DNA of 64,000 nucleotides, from contig JAKQEQ010000181.1 in the NCBI GenBank assembly GCA_029556545.1, positions 1-64,000 on the forward strand. Direction: 5' to 3'. Numbering within the stretch: position 1 is the stretch's first letter; each line of letters starts with the position of its first letter. Source of the DNA: Candidatus Hydrogenedentota bacterium. Lineage in GTDB: Bacteria > Hydrogenedentota > Hydrogenedentia > Hydrogenedentales > JAGMZX01. Of the stretch, positions 33,871 to 42,142 are shown piece after piece. A program made the position numbers and the translations under genes. The notes below the pieces were generated by a model, which had not been told where the DNA came from, made no database searches, and saw nothing but the letters and a program-made list of their open reading frames with translations.

Positions 33871-33908
33871 AGGGACAAGGGACGAGGGACAGGGGACGAG
33901 GGACGAGG
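33871..33908. repeat. GGGACRAGGGAC tandem low-complexity repeat
   Basis: Four to five degenerate copies of GGGACAA/GGGACGA in a row, between the lexA promoter and the clpA stop. A looser relative is at 26661-26697. Non-coding; probably mobile or slippage-derived. Confidence 0.6.
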
Positions 33909-33962
33909 CACCCCGGAGAGGAGGATGGCGCGAACCGTGAGACACGGGCGGCGGGCGCGTGC

Positions 33963-36233
33963 TCAGGCGGGGGGCTGCGCGGACGGGAACGCGAAGGCGA
34001 GTTCGCCGTCGCGGAGTTCGATGGTGACGTCGCCGCCTTTTTCGAGGCGTCCGAAGAGGATTTCGTCACTGAGCGGGTCGGCGATCTTCTGCTGGATGAG
34101 CCTGCTGAGGGGACGCGCTCCCATTTTGTCGTCGTAGCCGTTTTCGGCGAGCCAGTGGCGCGCGTCGTCCGCGAGACGCAAGCGCACCTTGCGCGAGACA
34201 AGCTGCAATTCGAGTTCATGCACGAACTTTTCGACGATCTGCTCGATAATCTCGATGGGCAGCGGGTTGAACGCGACAATCGCATCGAGCCGGTTGCGGA
34301 ACTCGGGGGTGAACGCCTTCTCGACGGCGTGGAGGCTCTTGCGCTGCGATTCGTCGTTGGCGCCGCGGAAGCCGATGCTGCGGGCGGCGAGTTCGCGGGC
34401 GCCGGCGTTCGAAGTCATGATGAGGATCACGTTGCGGAAGTCGGCTTTGCGGCCCTGGTTGTCCGTCAGGCTGGCATGGTCCATGACTTGGAGCAAGATG
34501 CTGAAGAGGTCCGGGTGGGCCTTTTCGATTTCGTCGAGGAGCAGAACGGCATAAGGGTGTCTGCGGATTTCATCGACGAGCAACCCGCCTTGGTCGAAGC
34601 CGACGTAGCCGGGTGGCGCGCCGATGAGCCGCGACACAGCATGCTTCTCCATGTATTCGCTCATGTCGTAGCGCGCGAAATGGACGCCCAGGATCGCCGC
34701 GAGTTGGCGGGCCACTTCGGTCTTGCCAACGCCCGTGGGCCCGGTGAACAGGAAACAGCCCACTGGGCGCTCGGGGCGTCCAAGGCCCGCGCGGGAGCGT
34801 CGAATCGAACGGGCGACGAGGTCAATGGCCTCGTTCTGCCCGAAGACGACGCGCTTCAGTTCCGTATCGAGGGCACCCAGCTTTTCCTTGTCTGAGGAGG
34901 AGACGGTGCGCGCGGGAATCTGGGCGATGTCGGCGACGACCTTTTCGATGTCGCTGGGCCGGACGGTCTTTCGGTCGCCAGGGGTTTCGAGGCGGCACAC
35001 GACCCCCGCCTCGTCGATGACGTCGATGGCTTTGTCGGGAAGGAAGCGGTCATTGATGTGTCGGGCGGCGAGTTCCGCGGCGGTGCGGAGGGCGCTGTCC
35101 GTGTAAGCGATTTGGTGATGCTGCTCGTAGTACGCCTTGAGCCCGCGGAGGATGCGGACCGTTTCCTCGATGCTCGGCTCCGCGATGTCCACCTTCTGGA
35201 AGCGGCGCGACAGGGCGCGGTCGCGCTCGAAATGCTTCTTGAACTCGTCATACGTGGTCGAGCCGATGCAGCGGAGTTCGCCCGAGGCCAGGGCCGGCTT
35301 GAGAATGGTCGAGGCGTCCATGCTCGAGTCCGTTGTCGAGCCCGCGCCGACTACCGTGTGGATTTCGTCGATAAAGAGGATGATGTCCCCGCGTTTGATA
35401 ATCTCGTTGATGACGGCCTTGAGCCGAAGCTCGAAATCGCCGCGGAATTTCGTGCCTGCGAGCAAGGCGGCGAGGTCGAGCGTGCGGATTTCGACGCCCT
35501 TGAGCGCGTCGGGCGCCTGCCCCTCGTGGATGCGCAGGGCGAGCCCCTCGGCGAGGGCAGTCTTACCGACGCCGGGCTCGCCCACGAAAACGGGGTTGTT
35601 CTTGCGGCGGCGGCACAAGATGCGCACGGTCCGGCGCAATTCGGCTACGCGCCCGATTAGCGGGTCGATCTTGCCTTCGGCGGCCTTCTTCGAGAGCGAG
35701 ATCGTGAAAGATTCGAGCGGGTTCGGTGGCGGCTTGCGTTTGCCCTCCTCGTCGCCTTCGGCGCCGGCGGGCGTTGGCTGCCGCTCCTGGCCGCCGAGGC
35801 CGCGCTTCGAGATGCCGTGGGAAATGTAGTTCAGTACGTCGAGCCGGGTAATGCCCTGCGTCCCGAGCAGGTAGGCCGCCTGCGAGTCCCGCTCCTCGAA
35901 AATCGCCGCCAGCACGTCCCCGGCGTCCACCTCGCTCTTGCCGGAGTATTGCACGTGCATGACGGCCCGCTGCATGACCCGCTCGAATTCGGCGGTCTGC
36001 TGGAGCTGGGGCCGGCCGCGGCCCGGGGCGGGCTCGAGATCCTCGTCGAAGAAGCGTTCAAGGTCCTCGCGGAGCCGGTCGATGTCGCAGCCGCACTGTT
36101 CGAGGATTTCCCGCCCGTAGGCGTCGTCGAGCAGGGCGTAAAGCAGGTGCTCGACGCACAGGTACTCGTGGCGTCGCTCACGGGCGGCCCCAAGCGCCAC
36201 GGAGAGGCTGTTCTGTAAGTCTCGGCTAAGCAT
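33963..36233 (-). CDS. clpA: ATP-dependent Clp protease ATPase subunit ClpA
   Basis: 756 residues (E. coli ClpA is 758). The N-domain (1-150) has the twin Clp repeat (EHLLYALLDD). AAA+ module 1 has GEPGVGKTALAEGLALRI (Walker A) and module 2 GPTGVGKTEVARQLA with LLLDEIEKAHPDLF (Walker B) and the C-terminal D2 domain. It unfolds substrates for ClpP, which is not in the window. clpS lies 21 nt upstream on the same strand, so adaptor and unfoldase are one operon. Confidence 0.95.
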   Translation of the reverse strand: MLSRDLQNSLSVALGAARERRHEYLCVEHLLYALLDDAYGREILEQCGCDIDRLREDLERFFDEDLEPAPGRGRPQLQQTAEFERVMQRAVMHVQYSGKSEVDAGDVLAAIFEERDSQAAYLLGTQGITRLDVLNYISHGISKRGLGGQERQPTPAGAEGDEEGKRKPPPNPLESFTISLSKKAAEGKIDPLIGRVAELRRTVRILCRRRKNNPVFVGEPGVGKTALAEGLALRIHEGQAPDALKGVEIRTLDLAALLAGTKFRGDFELRLKAVINEIIKRGDIILFIDEIHTVVGAGSTTDSSMDASTILKPALASGELRCIGSTTYDEFKKHFERDRALSRRFQKVDIAEPSIEETVRILRGLKAYYEQHHQIAYTDSALRTAAELAARHINDRFLPDKAIDVIDEAGVVCRLETPGDRKTVRPSDIEKVVADIAQIPARTVSSSDKEKLGALDTELKRVVFGQNEAIDLVARSIRRSRAGLGRPERPVGCFLFTGPTGVGKTEVARQLAAILGVHFARYDMSEYMEKHAVSRLIGAPPGYVGFDQGGLLVDEIRRHPYAVLLLDEIEKAHPDLFSILLQVMDHASLTDNQGRKADFRNVILIMTSNAGARELAARSIGFRGANDESQRKSLHAVEKAFTPEFRNRLDAIVAFNPLPIEIIEQIVEKFVHELELQLVSRKVRLRLADDARHWLAENGYDDKMGARPLSRLIQQKIADPLSDEILFGRLEKGGDVTIELRDGELAFAFPSAQPPA

Positions 36234-36254
36234 GCTTTCCTGACAATGCGGTAT

Positions 36255-36569
36255 CTATTCCGGTTCCATGCTGCACCGGAGCGGAAATCCCTGCCCTTGG
36301 GCAAGGTCATGGACGGTCCGAATCTTGGTCTCCGCCACCGCTTTAGTATATACCCCCGCCACGCCCATTCCATTCCGGTGCACGTTCAACATGATGCGCA
36401 CCGCCTCGTCGCGGGGACGGCTAAATACCTCCTCGAGGACCATGACGACGAAGTCCATGGTCGTATAGTCGTCATTATGCAGCAAGACCCTGTACCGGCG
36501 CGGCTTCTCGGTCTTCTGCTGTTCCTCGGTCGCCGCGCCGCCGCCAGGCTTTTCCACGTAACCGGCCAT
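36255..36569 (-). CDS. clpS: ClpS adaptor for N-degron substrates
   Basis: 104 residues. YRVLLHNDDYTTMDFVVMVL is the substrate-binding NDD(Y) signature, and GMGVAGVYTKAVAETKI the C-terminal strand. ClpS delivers proteins with bulky N-terminal residues to ClpA. GGGAGG before the ATG at 36569. The extreme N-terminus (GGGAATEEQQKTEKP) is the flexible tail that controls ClpA. Confidence 0.95.
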   Translation of the reverse strand: MAGYVEKPGGGAATEEQQKTEKPRRYRVLLHNDDYTTMDFVVMVLEEVFSRPRDEAVRIMLNVHRNGMGVAGVYTKAVAETKIRTVHDLAQGQGFPLRCSMEPE

Positions 36570-36615
36570 GCCGGATTGCCTCCCAGGTTCGCCGATGCGT
36601 GTGCTTTGCACCTCT

Positions 36616-36621
36616 ATTATA
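36616..36621 (-). promoter_or_regulatory. Possible -10 of the clpSA operon
   Basis: TATAAT on the minus strand (36621-36616), 47 nt before clpS. No good -35 is seen. Confidence 0.35.
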
Positions 36622-36756
36622 GGGCATCCGGGGCATCGAGGTGGAATGGGCGGCGTTGGGCATGAACACGCGGACTTGCCTTTGTCCGCCCGCAATACCT
36701 ATTGTATGGGCACGCGCGCGCGGCCATCGCGCGGCGGCACACGCCGGAGGGACACC

Positions 36757-37569
36757 ATGAAGTTCGCCATCTGCAACGAAGTGTTCAAGGACTGGAACGA
36801 CATCGAGCGGACGATTGCCTACGTCAAGGAAGTGGGCTACGAGGGGCTGGAAATCGCCCCGTTTACGTTGGCGCAATATGTGACGGACATCTCCGGGGCG
36901 ACGCGCCGCCAGATAGTGCGGTGCGCGGAAGAGGCGGGGCTCGACATCGCGGGAATTCACTGGGTCTTCGTGGGGCCGGAAGGCGTGTACCTGACGCACC
37001 CGGACAAGGCGGTGCGCGAGTTCACGGCGCAGTACCTGAACGAACTGGTGCGATTCTGCGGGGATATCGGCGGGAAGGTGCTGGTGTTCGGATCGCCGAA
37101 GCAGCGTAACGTGATGCGGGACGTTACGTACAACCAGGCGTTCGACTACGCGCGCGAGGTCTTCGAGAGCGCGCTGCCGCGCTGCCAGGAATACGGCGTG
37201 ACCATCTGCATGGAGCAGTTGACGCATCTCGAAACGAATTTTTGCCAGACGGTGGAAGAGACGGTCGAGCTGATCGAGGCGATCAATCATCCGAATTTCC
37301 AGTTGTTGCTCGACACGAAGGCGATGGCGTTTCAGGCGGAGGACCGGCCGACGCTGATCCGCAAATACGCGAAATATCTGCGCCATTATCACGCGAATGA
37401 CGATAACCTGGAGGGGCCGGGCTTCGGAGAAGTCGATTTCGGTCCCATATTCGAGGCGCTGCGCGACATTCAATACACCGGGTACCTCTCGGTGGAGGTG
37501 TTCAAGTTCGACCCGGGTCCCGAAGCCATCGCGACGCGGAGCCTGGAGTACATGCGGCGCTTCGTGTGA
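36757..37569 (+). CDS. Sugar phosphate isomerase/epimerase family protein (xylose isomerase-like TIM barrel)
   Basis: 270 residues. The TIM-barrel motifs are VKEVGYEGLEIAPF, GLDIAGIHW, YGVTICMEQL (metal Glu), FQLLLDTKAMAF (Asp), LRHYHANDDN (His/Asp) and GYLSVEVF (Glu). These are the metal ligands of the AP-endonuclease-2 / sugar isomerase-epimerase superfamily. Substrate is unknown; such genes are abundant in Planctomycetes-like genomes. GGAGG lies 7 nt before the ATG. It is divergent from clpS and 58 nt before pdxH. Confidence 0.85.
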   Translation: MKFAICNEVFKDWNDIERTIAYVKEVGYEGLEIAPFTLAQYVTDISGATRRQIVRCAEEAGLDIAGIHWVFVGPEGVYLTHPDKAVREFTAQYLNELVRFCGDIGGKVLVFGSPKQRNVMRDVTYNQAFDYAREVFESALPRCQEYGVTICMEQLTHLETNFCQTVEETVELIEAINHPNFQLLLDTKAMAFQAEDRPTLIRKYAKYLRHYHANDDNLEGPGFGEVDFGPIFEALRDIQYTGYLSVEVFKFDPGPEAIATRSLEYMRRFV

Positions 37570-37627
37570 AATCAACCCGCAATGCGGACCGCTTTCCCGT
37601 CTATGACGAACAGGAGCATGGTGTTTC

Positions 37628-38224
37628 ATGCCTATACCATTTGAGGACGACCCGCTGGTTACGTTTACGGCGTGGTTCGCCGAGGCGCAAGCCCGAACAG
37701 ACGCCATTCCGGAGCCTACTGCCGCTACGTTGGCCACGGTCGATGCGCTGGGCATGCCGGACGCGCGGATCGTGCTGGTCAAGGCGGCGGATGCACGGGG
37801 GTTTTTGTTCTACACCAACCTGGAGAGCCCGAAAGCGCGACAGCTCGATGCACTGCCCCACGCCGCGTTGTGCTTCTATTGGGGACCGCTCGACCGGCAG
37901 GTGCGCATCCGGGGGCGGATCGAGCGGGTAAGCGACGCCGAGGCGGACGCCTACTTCGCGTCGCGGCCGAAAGAGAGCCAGATTGGGGCGTGGGCCTCGA
38001 AGCAGTCGCAGCCGTTGGTGGGGCGCTTCGAGTTGGAGAAGCGCGTGGCGATTTTCGCGGCAAAGTACGCCATCGGCAAGGTTCCCCGACCGGAGTTCTG
38101 GTCGGGATATCGCCTCGTGCCGGAGGCCATCGAGTTCTGGCTGAAAAGGCCGTATCGGCTTCACGAGCGCCTCTTGTATACCCGCACCGACGACGGCTGG
38201 GATAAGCAGTATCTATACCCGTGA
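37628..38224 (+). CDS. pdxH: Pyridoxamine 5'-phosphate oxidase
   Basis: 198 residues. ATLATVDALGMPDARIVLVK, GFLFYTNLESPKARQL, WGPLDRQVRIRGRIERV and SKQSQPL are FMN-binding motifs. PEFWSGYRLVPEAIEFW and the RLHER...LYP ending are PdxH signatures. It oxidises PNP/PMP to PLP, the cofactor of SerC, AspC and the DegT enzyme of this window. Confidence 0.95.
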   Translation: MPIPFEDDPLVTFTAWFAEAQARTDAIPEPTAATLATVDALGMPDARIVLVKAADARGFLFYTNLESPKARQLDALPHAALCFYWGPLDRQVRIRGRIERVSDAEADAYFASRPKESQIGAWASKQSQPLVGRFELEKRVAIFAAKYAIGKVPRPEFWSGYRLVPEAIEFWLKRPYRLHERLLYTRTDDGWDKQYLYP

Positions 38225-38235
38225 TTGGGGAGAGG

Positions 38236-38270
38236 CTGAAGGCTGTACTACGAACGTAGACCGGCTTCAG
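38236..38270. terminator. Hairpin between pdxH and recJ stops
   Basis: CTGAAG (38236-38241) pairs with CTTCAG (38265-38270), with an inner CTAC-GAAC-GTAG hairpin. It sits between convergent genes and overlaps the recJ stop. No T-run, so a weak candidate. Confidence 0.3.
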
Positions 38271-39970
38271 TGTGTCTTCCCGGCGGGCCGCAGGTCGCGG
38301 AGGACCAGTTGGATCGAGGTTTCGCCGCGGTAGGTGTTGGTCTCGGGCACGAAAGCGATGTCGAGTCTGCGGGGGATCGCGTCGGGGCGGATCCATTCGC
38401 CGAAGCCGAACCCGACGACATCGAAGACCCGGCCACCCTGCCGCACGGCGAACTTGACGTGGCCGCCGTTGAGCGCGCGGGGTGAATGGGGTATCAGGTC
38501 GACCTCCAACGCGCAGAAGAGGGGCGCGGGGTTCTTATTGCCGAAGGGCTCGAGCCGCGCAAGCGCGCTCATGAAGGCGCCGTCGATCTCGCTTAGCGAC
38601 ACGGGACCGTCGATATCAAGGGCGGGCAGGATTTCGTCCGGGCCGAGGCGGCGGAGGGCTTCTGCCTCGAAGGCCTCGCGAAAAGCCGGGATGTTCTCCT
38701 CGCGGATGGTCAACCCCGCGGCGGCCTGGTGGCCGCCGTATTGTTCGAAAGTTCCTACGCACGCGGCGAACGCGCCCACCAAGTCAAAGCCGGGGATGCT
38801 CCGGGCCGAGCCCTTGCCCATGCCGTCGTCGTCGATGGCGATGAGCGTTACCGGGCGGAAGAAGTGGGTTTGCACGCGCGTGGCGACGATACCGATGACG
38901 CCCGAGTGCCAGCCGCGCCGGGCGAGCACGATGGTGCGTTGCTCAGGTGTGAAGACGTGTTCAAGTTCCGCCACAGCCTCGTCGTAGATGCGTTTTTCTA
39001 GGTCGCGGCGCTCGTCGTTGGCGGCGTGAAGTTCGACGGCTAGTTCGCGTGCTTGGGCGGCGTCTTCCTCGAGGAGGAGGCGCAGTGCGGCGCGGCCGTC
39101 GCTGAGGCGGCCCGCGGCGTTGAGCCTTGGGGCCAGATGGAAGCCGAGATGCCGCGCGCGGAGTTCGCGCACGTTGAGTCCGGCCACGTCCGCGAGTTGG
39201 GCAAGGCTGGTGCGGGCGTAACGCGCCATGTGTTTAAGCCCCAGGGCCACGATGACGCGGTTCTCGCCCAGGAGCGGCACGATGTCGGCCACGGTGCCGA
39301 GGGCGGCCAGGTCCAGGTCGTTCCGGCTGCCGTTGAGCGCCTCGGAGAGTTTGAAGGCAATGCCCGCGCCGCACAGGTGAGCCGTGGGCAGGTCCGCGGC
39401 GTCCCGTTTGGGGTTGATCACCGCGACGGCCTCGGGCAAGAGGCCGTCTACGGCGTGGTGGTCCGTAATAATAAGGTCGATCCCGAGTTCCCGGGCGCGG
39501 GCCGCCGCGTCATAGGCGCGCACCCCGTTGTCCACGGTGATGATCAGGGAGACGTCGTCGGCGTGCGCGGCGTCCACGTGCTCGACGCTGATGCCGTAGC
39601 CTTCGACCAGCCGCTGGGGCAGGCCGCAACTGACGCGATCGACGCCGAAGCGCCGCAGTCCCGCGTGCAGGATGGCGCAGGCGGCGATGCCATCGACGTC
39701 GTAGTCGCCGAAGACGCGGACGTGCTCGTTACGTTGGCGGGCGGCGGCGATACGGTCCACGGCGGCGCGCATGTCCGTAAGCGCGAAGGGGTCGCCGAGT
39801 TGTCGAAGCGCGGGATTCAGGAACTCGCGGGCGGCGTCCTCCGAGGTCACGCCGCGGGCGAGCAGGAGTTGGGCCACGACGGGATGCACGCCGACCGTCC
39901 GCGCGAGTTCCATGGCGGCGGCGCGGTCTTGCGCGGCGATGCGCCATAGGCGCTTGGGCGCCCCGTTCAC
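38267..39970 (-). CDS. recJ: Single-stranded-DNA-specific exonuclease RecJ
   Basis: 567 residues. VFGDYDVDGIAACAIL (motif I) and LIITDHHAVDG (DHH, motif III) form the DHH phosphoesterase site, FHLAPRLNAAGRLSDGRAAL follows, and GGHQAAAGLTI is the DHHA1 domain. A C-terminal OB-fold part is present. It degrades ssDNA 5'-3' in recombination and mismatch repair. The start is GTG, overlapping the cmk stop by 4 nt. Confidence 0.96.
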   Translation of the reverse strand: MNGAPKRLWRIAAQDRAAAMELARTVGVHPVVAQLLLARGVTSEDAAREFLNPALRQLGDPFALTDMRAAVDRIAAARQRNEHVRVFGDYDVDGIAACAILHAGLRRFGVDRVSCGLPQRLVEGYGISVEHVDAAHADDVSLIITVDNGVRAYDAAARARELGIDLIITDHHAVDGLLPEAVAVINPKRDAADLPTAHLCGAGIAFKLSEALNGSRNDLDLAALGTVADIVPLLGENRVIVALGLKHMARYARTSLAQLADVAGLNVRELRARHLGFHLAPRLNAAGRLSDGRAALRLLLEEDAAQARELAVELHAANDERRDLEKRIYDEAVAELEHVFTPEQRTIVLARRGWHSGVIGIVATRVQTHFFRPVTLIAIDDDGMGKGSARSIPGFDLVGAFAACVGTFEQYGGHQAAAGLTIREENIPAFREAFEAEALRRLGPDEILPALDIDGPVSLSEIDGAFMSALARLEPFGNKNPAPLFCALEVDLIPHSPRALNGGHVKFAVRQGGRVFDVVGFGFGEWIRPDAIPRRLDIAFVPETNTYRGETSIQLVLRDLRPAGKTH

Positions 39971-40641
39971 AGCCGCTCCCGCGCAAGGCGCACAATGGCG
40001 TCGACCACCTCGTCCGGGGTCATATCGGTCGTATCGACCAGCACCGCGTCCTCAGCCTGTTTGAGCGGCGAATCGCGGCGCGTCCTGTTCTTCTCGTCGC
40101 GATCATGTATCTCCGCGCGCAACGCTTCGAGGTCGACGGCAACGCCCTTGGATTCGAGTTCGCGCGCGCGACGACGCGTGCGCTCTTCGAGAGATGCATC
40201 GAGGAATATCTTGCACGCCGCCTCGGGGAAAACCACCGTGCCGATGTCGCGCCCCTCGGCCACCGTTGGGCCGCGAGCGCCTATCTCCCGCTGCAGCGCG
40301 ACGAGCCGCCGCCGTACCGCCGGGTTCTGGTCCAACTTGTAGATCAGGCGCGTGATTTCCGGGGTGCGAATCGCGTCGGTGACGTCCACGCCGCCGACGG
40401 CGACCCGTTGTTCGCCGTTCGTCTCGTTCATCACGAGTTCCATCGCCTCCGTCGAGGCTGCGAGCGCGTCCGGGGCATCGAGGTCGGCCCCATTGTGCAA
40501 TGCGCACCACGTGGCGGCGCGGTACATGGCGCCGGTGTCGAGGAACGCGAACCCGAGGGCCCGCGCGACGCGGCGGGCCGTGGTGCTCTTGCCCGCGCCC
40601 GCGGGACCGTCAATAGCGACGATTCGCGTAATGTTCGGCAT
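39967..40641 (-). CDS. cmk: Cytidylate kinase
   Basis: 224 residues. IDGPAGAGKSTTARRVA is the P-loop, FLDTGAMYRAATW the CMP site, GRDIGTVVFPEA and SLEERTRRRARELE the LID. It makes CDP from CMP. GGGAG lies 5 nt before the ATG at 40641. It is translationally coupled to recJ. Confidence 0.96.
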   Translation of the reverse strand: MPNITRIVAIDGPAGAGKSTTARRVARALGFAFLDTGAMYRAATWCALHNGADLDAPDALAASTEAMELVMNETNGEQRVAVGGVDVTDAIRTPEITRLIYKLDQNPAVRRRLVALQREIGARGPTVAEGRDIGTVVFPEAACKIFLDASLEERTRRRARELESKGVAVDLEALRAEIHDRDEKNRTRRDSPLKQAEDAVLVDTTDMTPDEVVDAIVRLARERL

Positions 40642-40775
40642 GGCAACTCCCGTGAAGAGACGCATTACGACGTGACTTGGACCACGGGCGGGACGCCCGT
40701 GCCACGCGAGGGAAGCGCATGCTACCATGCGGGTGCGTGGGGGTCAACCGGCGCGAGGGATTGGGGCACGTCTCC

Positions 40776-40809
40776 CCCGCGAAGCGCGGGCTCGCCCGCC
40801 TGCGGCGGG
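40776..40809. repeat. Two adjacent short palindromes
   Basis: CCCGCG-AAG-CGCGGG (40776-40790) and CCCGCC-TGC-GGCGGG (40795-40809), joined by CTCG. The second matches the pattern of the flgK-leader palindromes. They lie between cmk and mtnA, 15 nt from the mtnA stop. Confidence 0.65.
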
Positions 40810-40823
40810 GTCGCTTGTGCCGG

Positions 40824-41891
40824 TCACCCGGTCCTAAGCACGGCCAGGGCGTCTTGAAACGGGGGCCGGAGTACGCCGGCTTCGGTGATGAAACCGGCAA
40901 TCAGTTCGGCGGGCGTGACGTCGAAGGCGGGGTTGTAGACCTTCACGCCTCCGGGCGCGGTGCGCACGCCCCAGGCTTCGGTAATCTCTTCGGCGGGCCG
41001 ATCCTCGATGGGGATGCCTTCGCCGTCGGGCAAGGAGAAGTCGAACGTGGTCGAGGGCGCCGCTACGTAGAACGGTATGCCGTGGGCCTTGGCCAGCACG
41101 GCGACGCCGTAGGTGCCGATCTTGTTCGCGGTGTCGCCGTTGGCGGCGATGCGGTCCGCGCCCACGATAACGAGTTGCACCTGTCCCTCGCGCATGACCC
41201 GCGCGGCCATGCTGTCGCACAAGACGGTAACGTCGATACCGGCCCGGTCCAGTTCCCAGGCCGTGAGCCGCGCGCCCTGCAGCAGCGGCCGGGTCTCGTC
41301 GGCAAAGACGTGGATACGCCGGCCGAGTTCGTGGACGCGAAAAACGACCGCGAGAGCGGTGCCGTATCCGGCGGTCGCGAGCGCGCCCGCGTTGCAGTGG
41401 GTGAGGATGCCATCGCCGTCGCGCACCAGGGCCGCGCCGTGATCGCCGATGGCGCGGCAGATGCGCAGGTTCTCTTCGAAGATGGCCCGCGCTTCGTCTT
41501 CGAGACGCGCCGTGAACTCGGCGACATCCGCAACGGCAGCACACGAGGCCGCGGCGCGGCGCATGCGATCAAGAGCCCAAAAGAGATTGACGGCGGTGGG
41601 CCGGGACGTCGCAAGATACTCGGCGGCTTCCTTGACGACGCGCGCGGCGGCGGCCACGTTGCCTGGGGCGCGTTCGCGAAGGGCGACGAGCAGACCGAAG
41701 GCGGCGCAACAGCCGATGGCCGGGGCGCCGCGGATACGGAGGGCTCTTATCGCTTCCCAGACGTCTGCGACCGTCTCGAGTTCCATTCGTCGCTCGACGG
41801 TGGGGAGCAAGGTCTGGTCCAGAATCGTCAGCCGGCCTTCCTCCCAGGAAAGAGGCGCGCATGGTCCGCGGATTTCCGTCGTGTCTTTCAT
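40824..41891 (-). CDS. mtnA: S-methyl-5-thioribose-1-phosphate isomerase
   Basis: 355 residues, eIF2B-like fold. IRGAPAIGCCAAFG binds substrate, GILTHCNAGALATAGYGTAL has the catalytic Cys166, IVGADRIAANGDTANKIGTY the catalytic Asp246. It opens the ring of methylthioribose-1-phosphate in methionine salvage. Other mtn genes are absent here; punA at 53551 may supply it if it accepts methylthioadenosine. The ATG at 41891 lacks a strong Shine-Dalgarno but matches the family N-terminus. Confidence 0.94.
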   Translation of the reverse strand: MKDTTEIRGPCAPLSWEEGRLTILDQTLLPTVERRMELETVADVWEAIRALRIRGAPAIGCCAAFGLLVALRERAPGNVAAAARVVKEAAEYLATSRPTAVNLFWALDRMRRAAASCAAVADVAEFTARLEDEARAIFEENLRICRAIGDHGAALVRDGDGILTHCNAGALATAGYGTALAVVFRVHELGRRIHVFADETRPLLQGARLTAWELDRAGIDVTVLCDSMAARVMREGQVQLVIVGADRIAANGDTANKIGTYGVAVLAKAHGIPFYVAAPSTTFDFSLPDGEGIPIEDRPAEEITEAWGVRTAPGGVKVYNPAFDVTPAELIAGFITEAGVLRPPFQDALAVLRTG

Positions 41892-41995
41892 GCGCGGGAT
41901 GCTACCGTCTTCCGGGCGGGAATTCCAGTTCCGGCGCGCACAGCAGCGATTTTTGGCGTGGCGAGCGGGCGGGCTTGCAGGTCGGCGTGGAGCGC

Positions 41996-42024
41996 TTGTA
42001 TCCGGGTGCGTGTTCTGGCATAAT
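41996..42024 (+). promoter_or_regulatory. Promoter of the nqr operon
   Basis: TTGTAT (41996-42001), 17 nt, CATAAT (42019-42024). It predicts a ~110-nt leader before nqrA. Confidence 0.45.
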
Positions 42025-42068
42025 CTCGTCTCATGCACTCGGGGATAGCAGTGTCTTCCGGCGCGCGC

Positions 42069-42136
42069 ACCTAACTACCGTTAGGTACGCCCGATCCCGT
42101 CGCCACCGCCCCGAAAGAAACCAGAACGTCTGGGGA
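42069..42136 (+). promoter_or_regulatory. Structured 5' leader of the nqr operon
   Basis: Two small hairpins: ACCTAAC-TACC-GTTAGGT (42069-42086) and CCAGA-ACG-TCTGG just before nqrA (about 42122-42134). The second abuts the GGGG ribosome site. No known riboswitch class is recognised; the role is open. Confidence 0.4.
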
Positions 42137-42142
42137 ACACAT

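Noticed and set aside
33075-34895. 606-codon plus-strand ORF
   Set aside because: Lies antisense over lexA and clpA; the minus-strand proteins are clear family members, and its composition is that of a GC-rich shadow frame.
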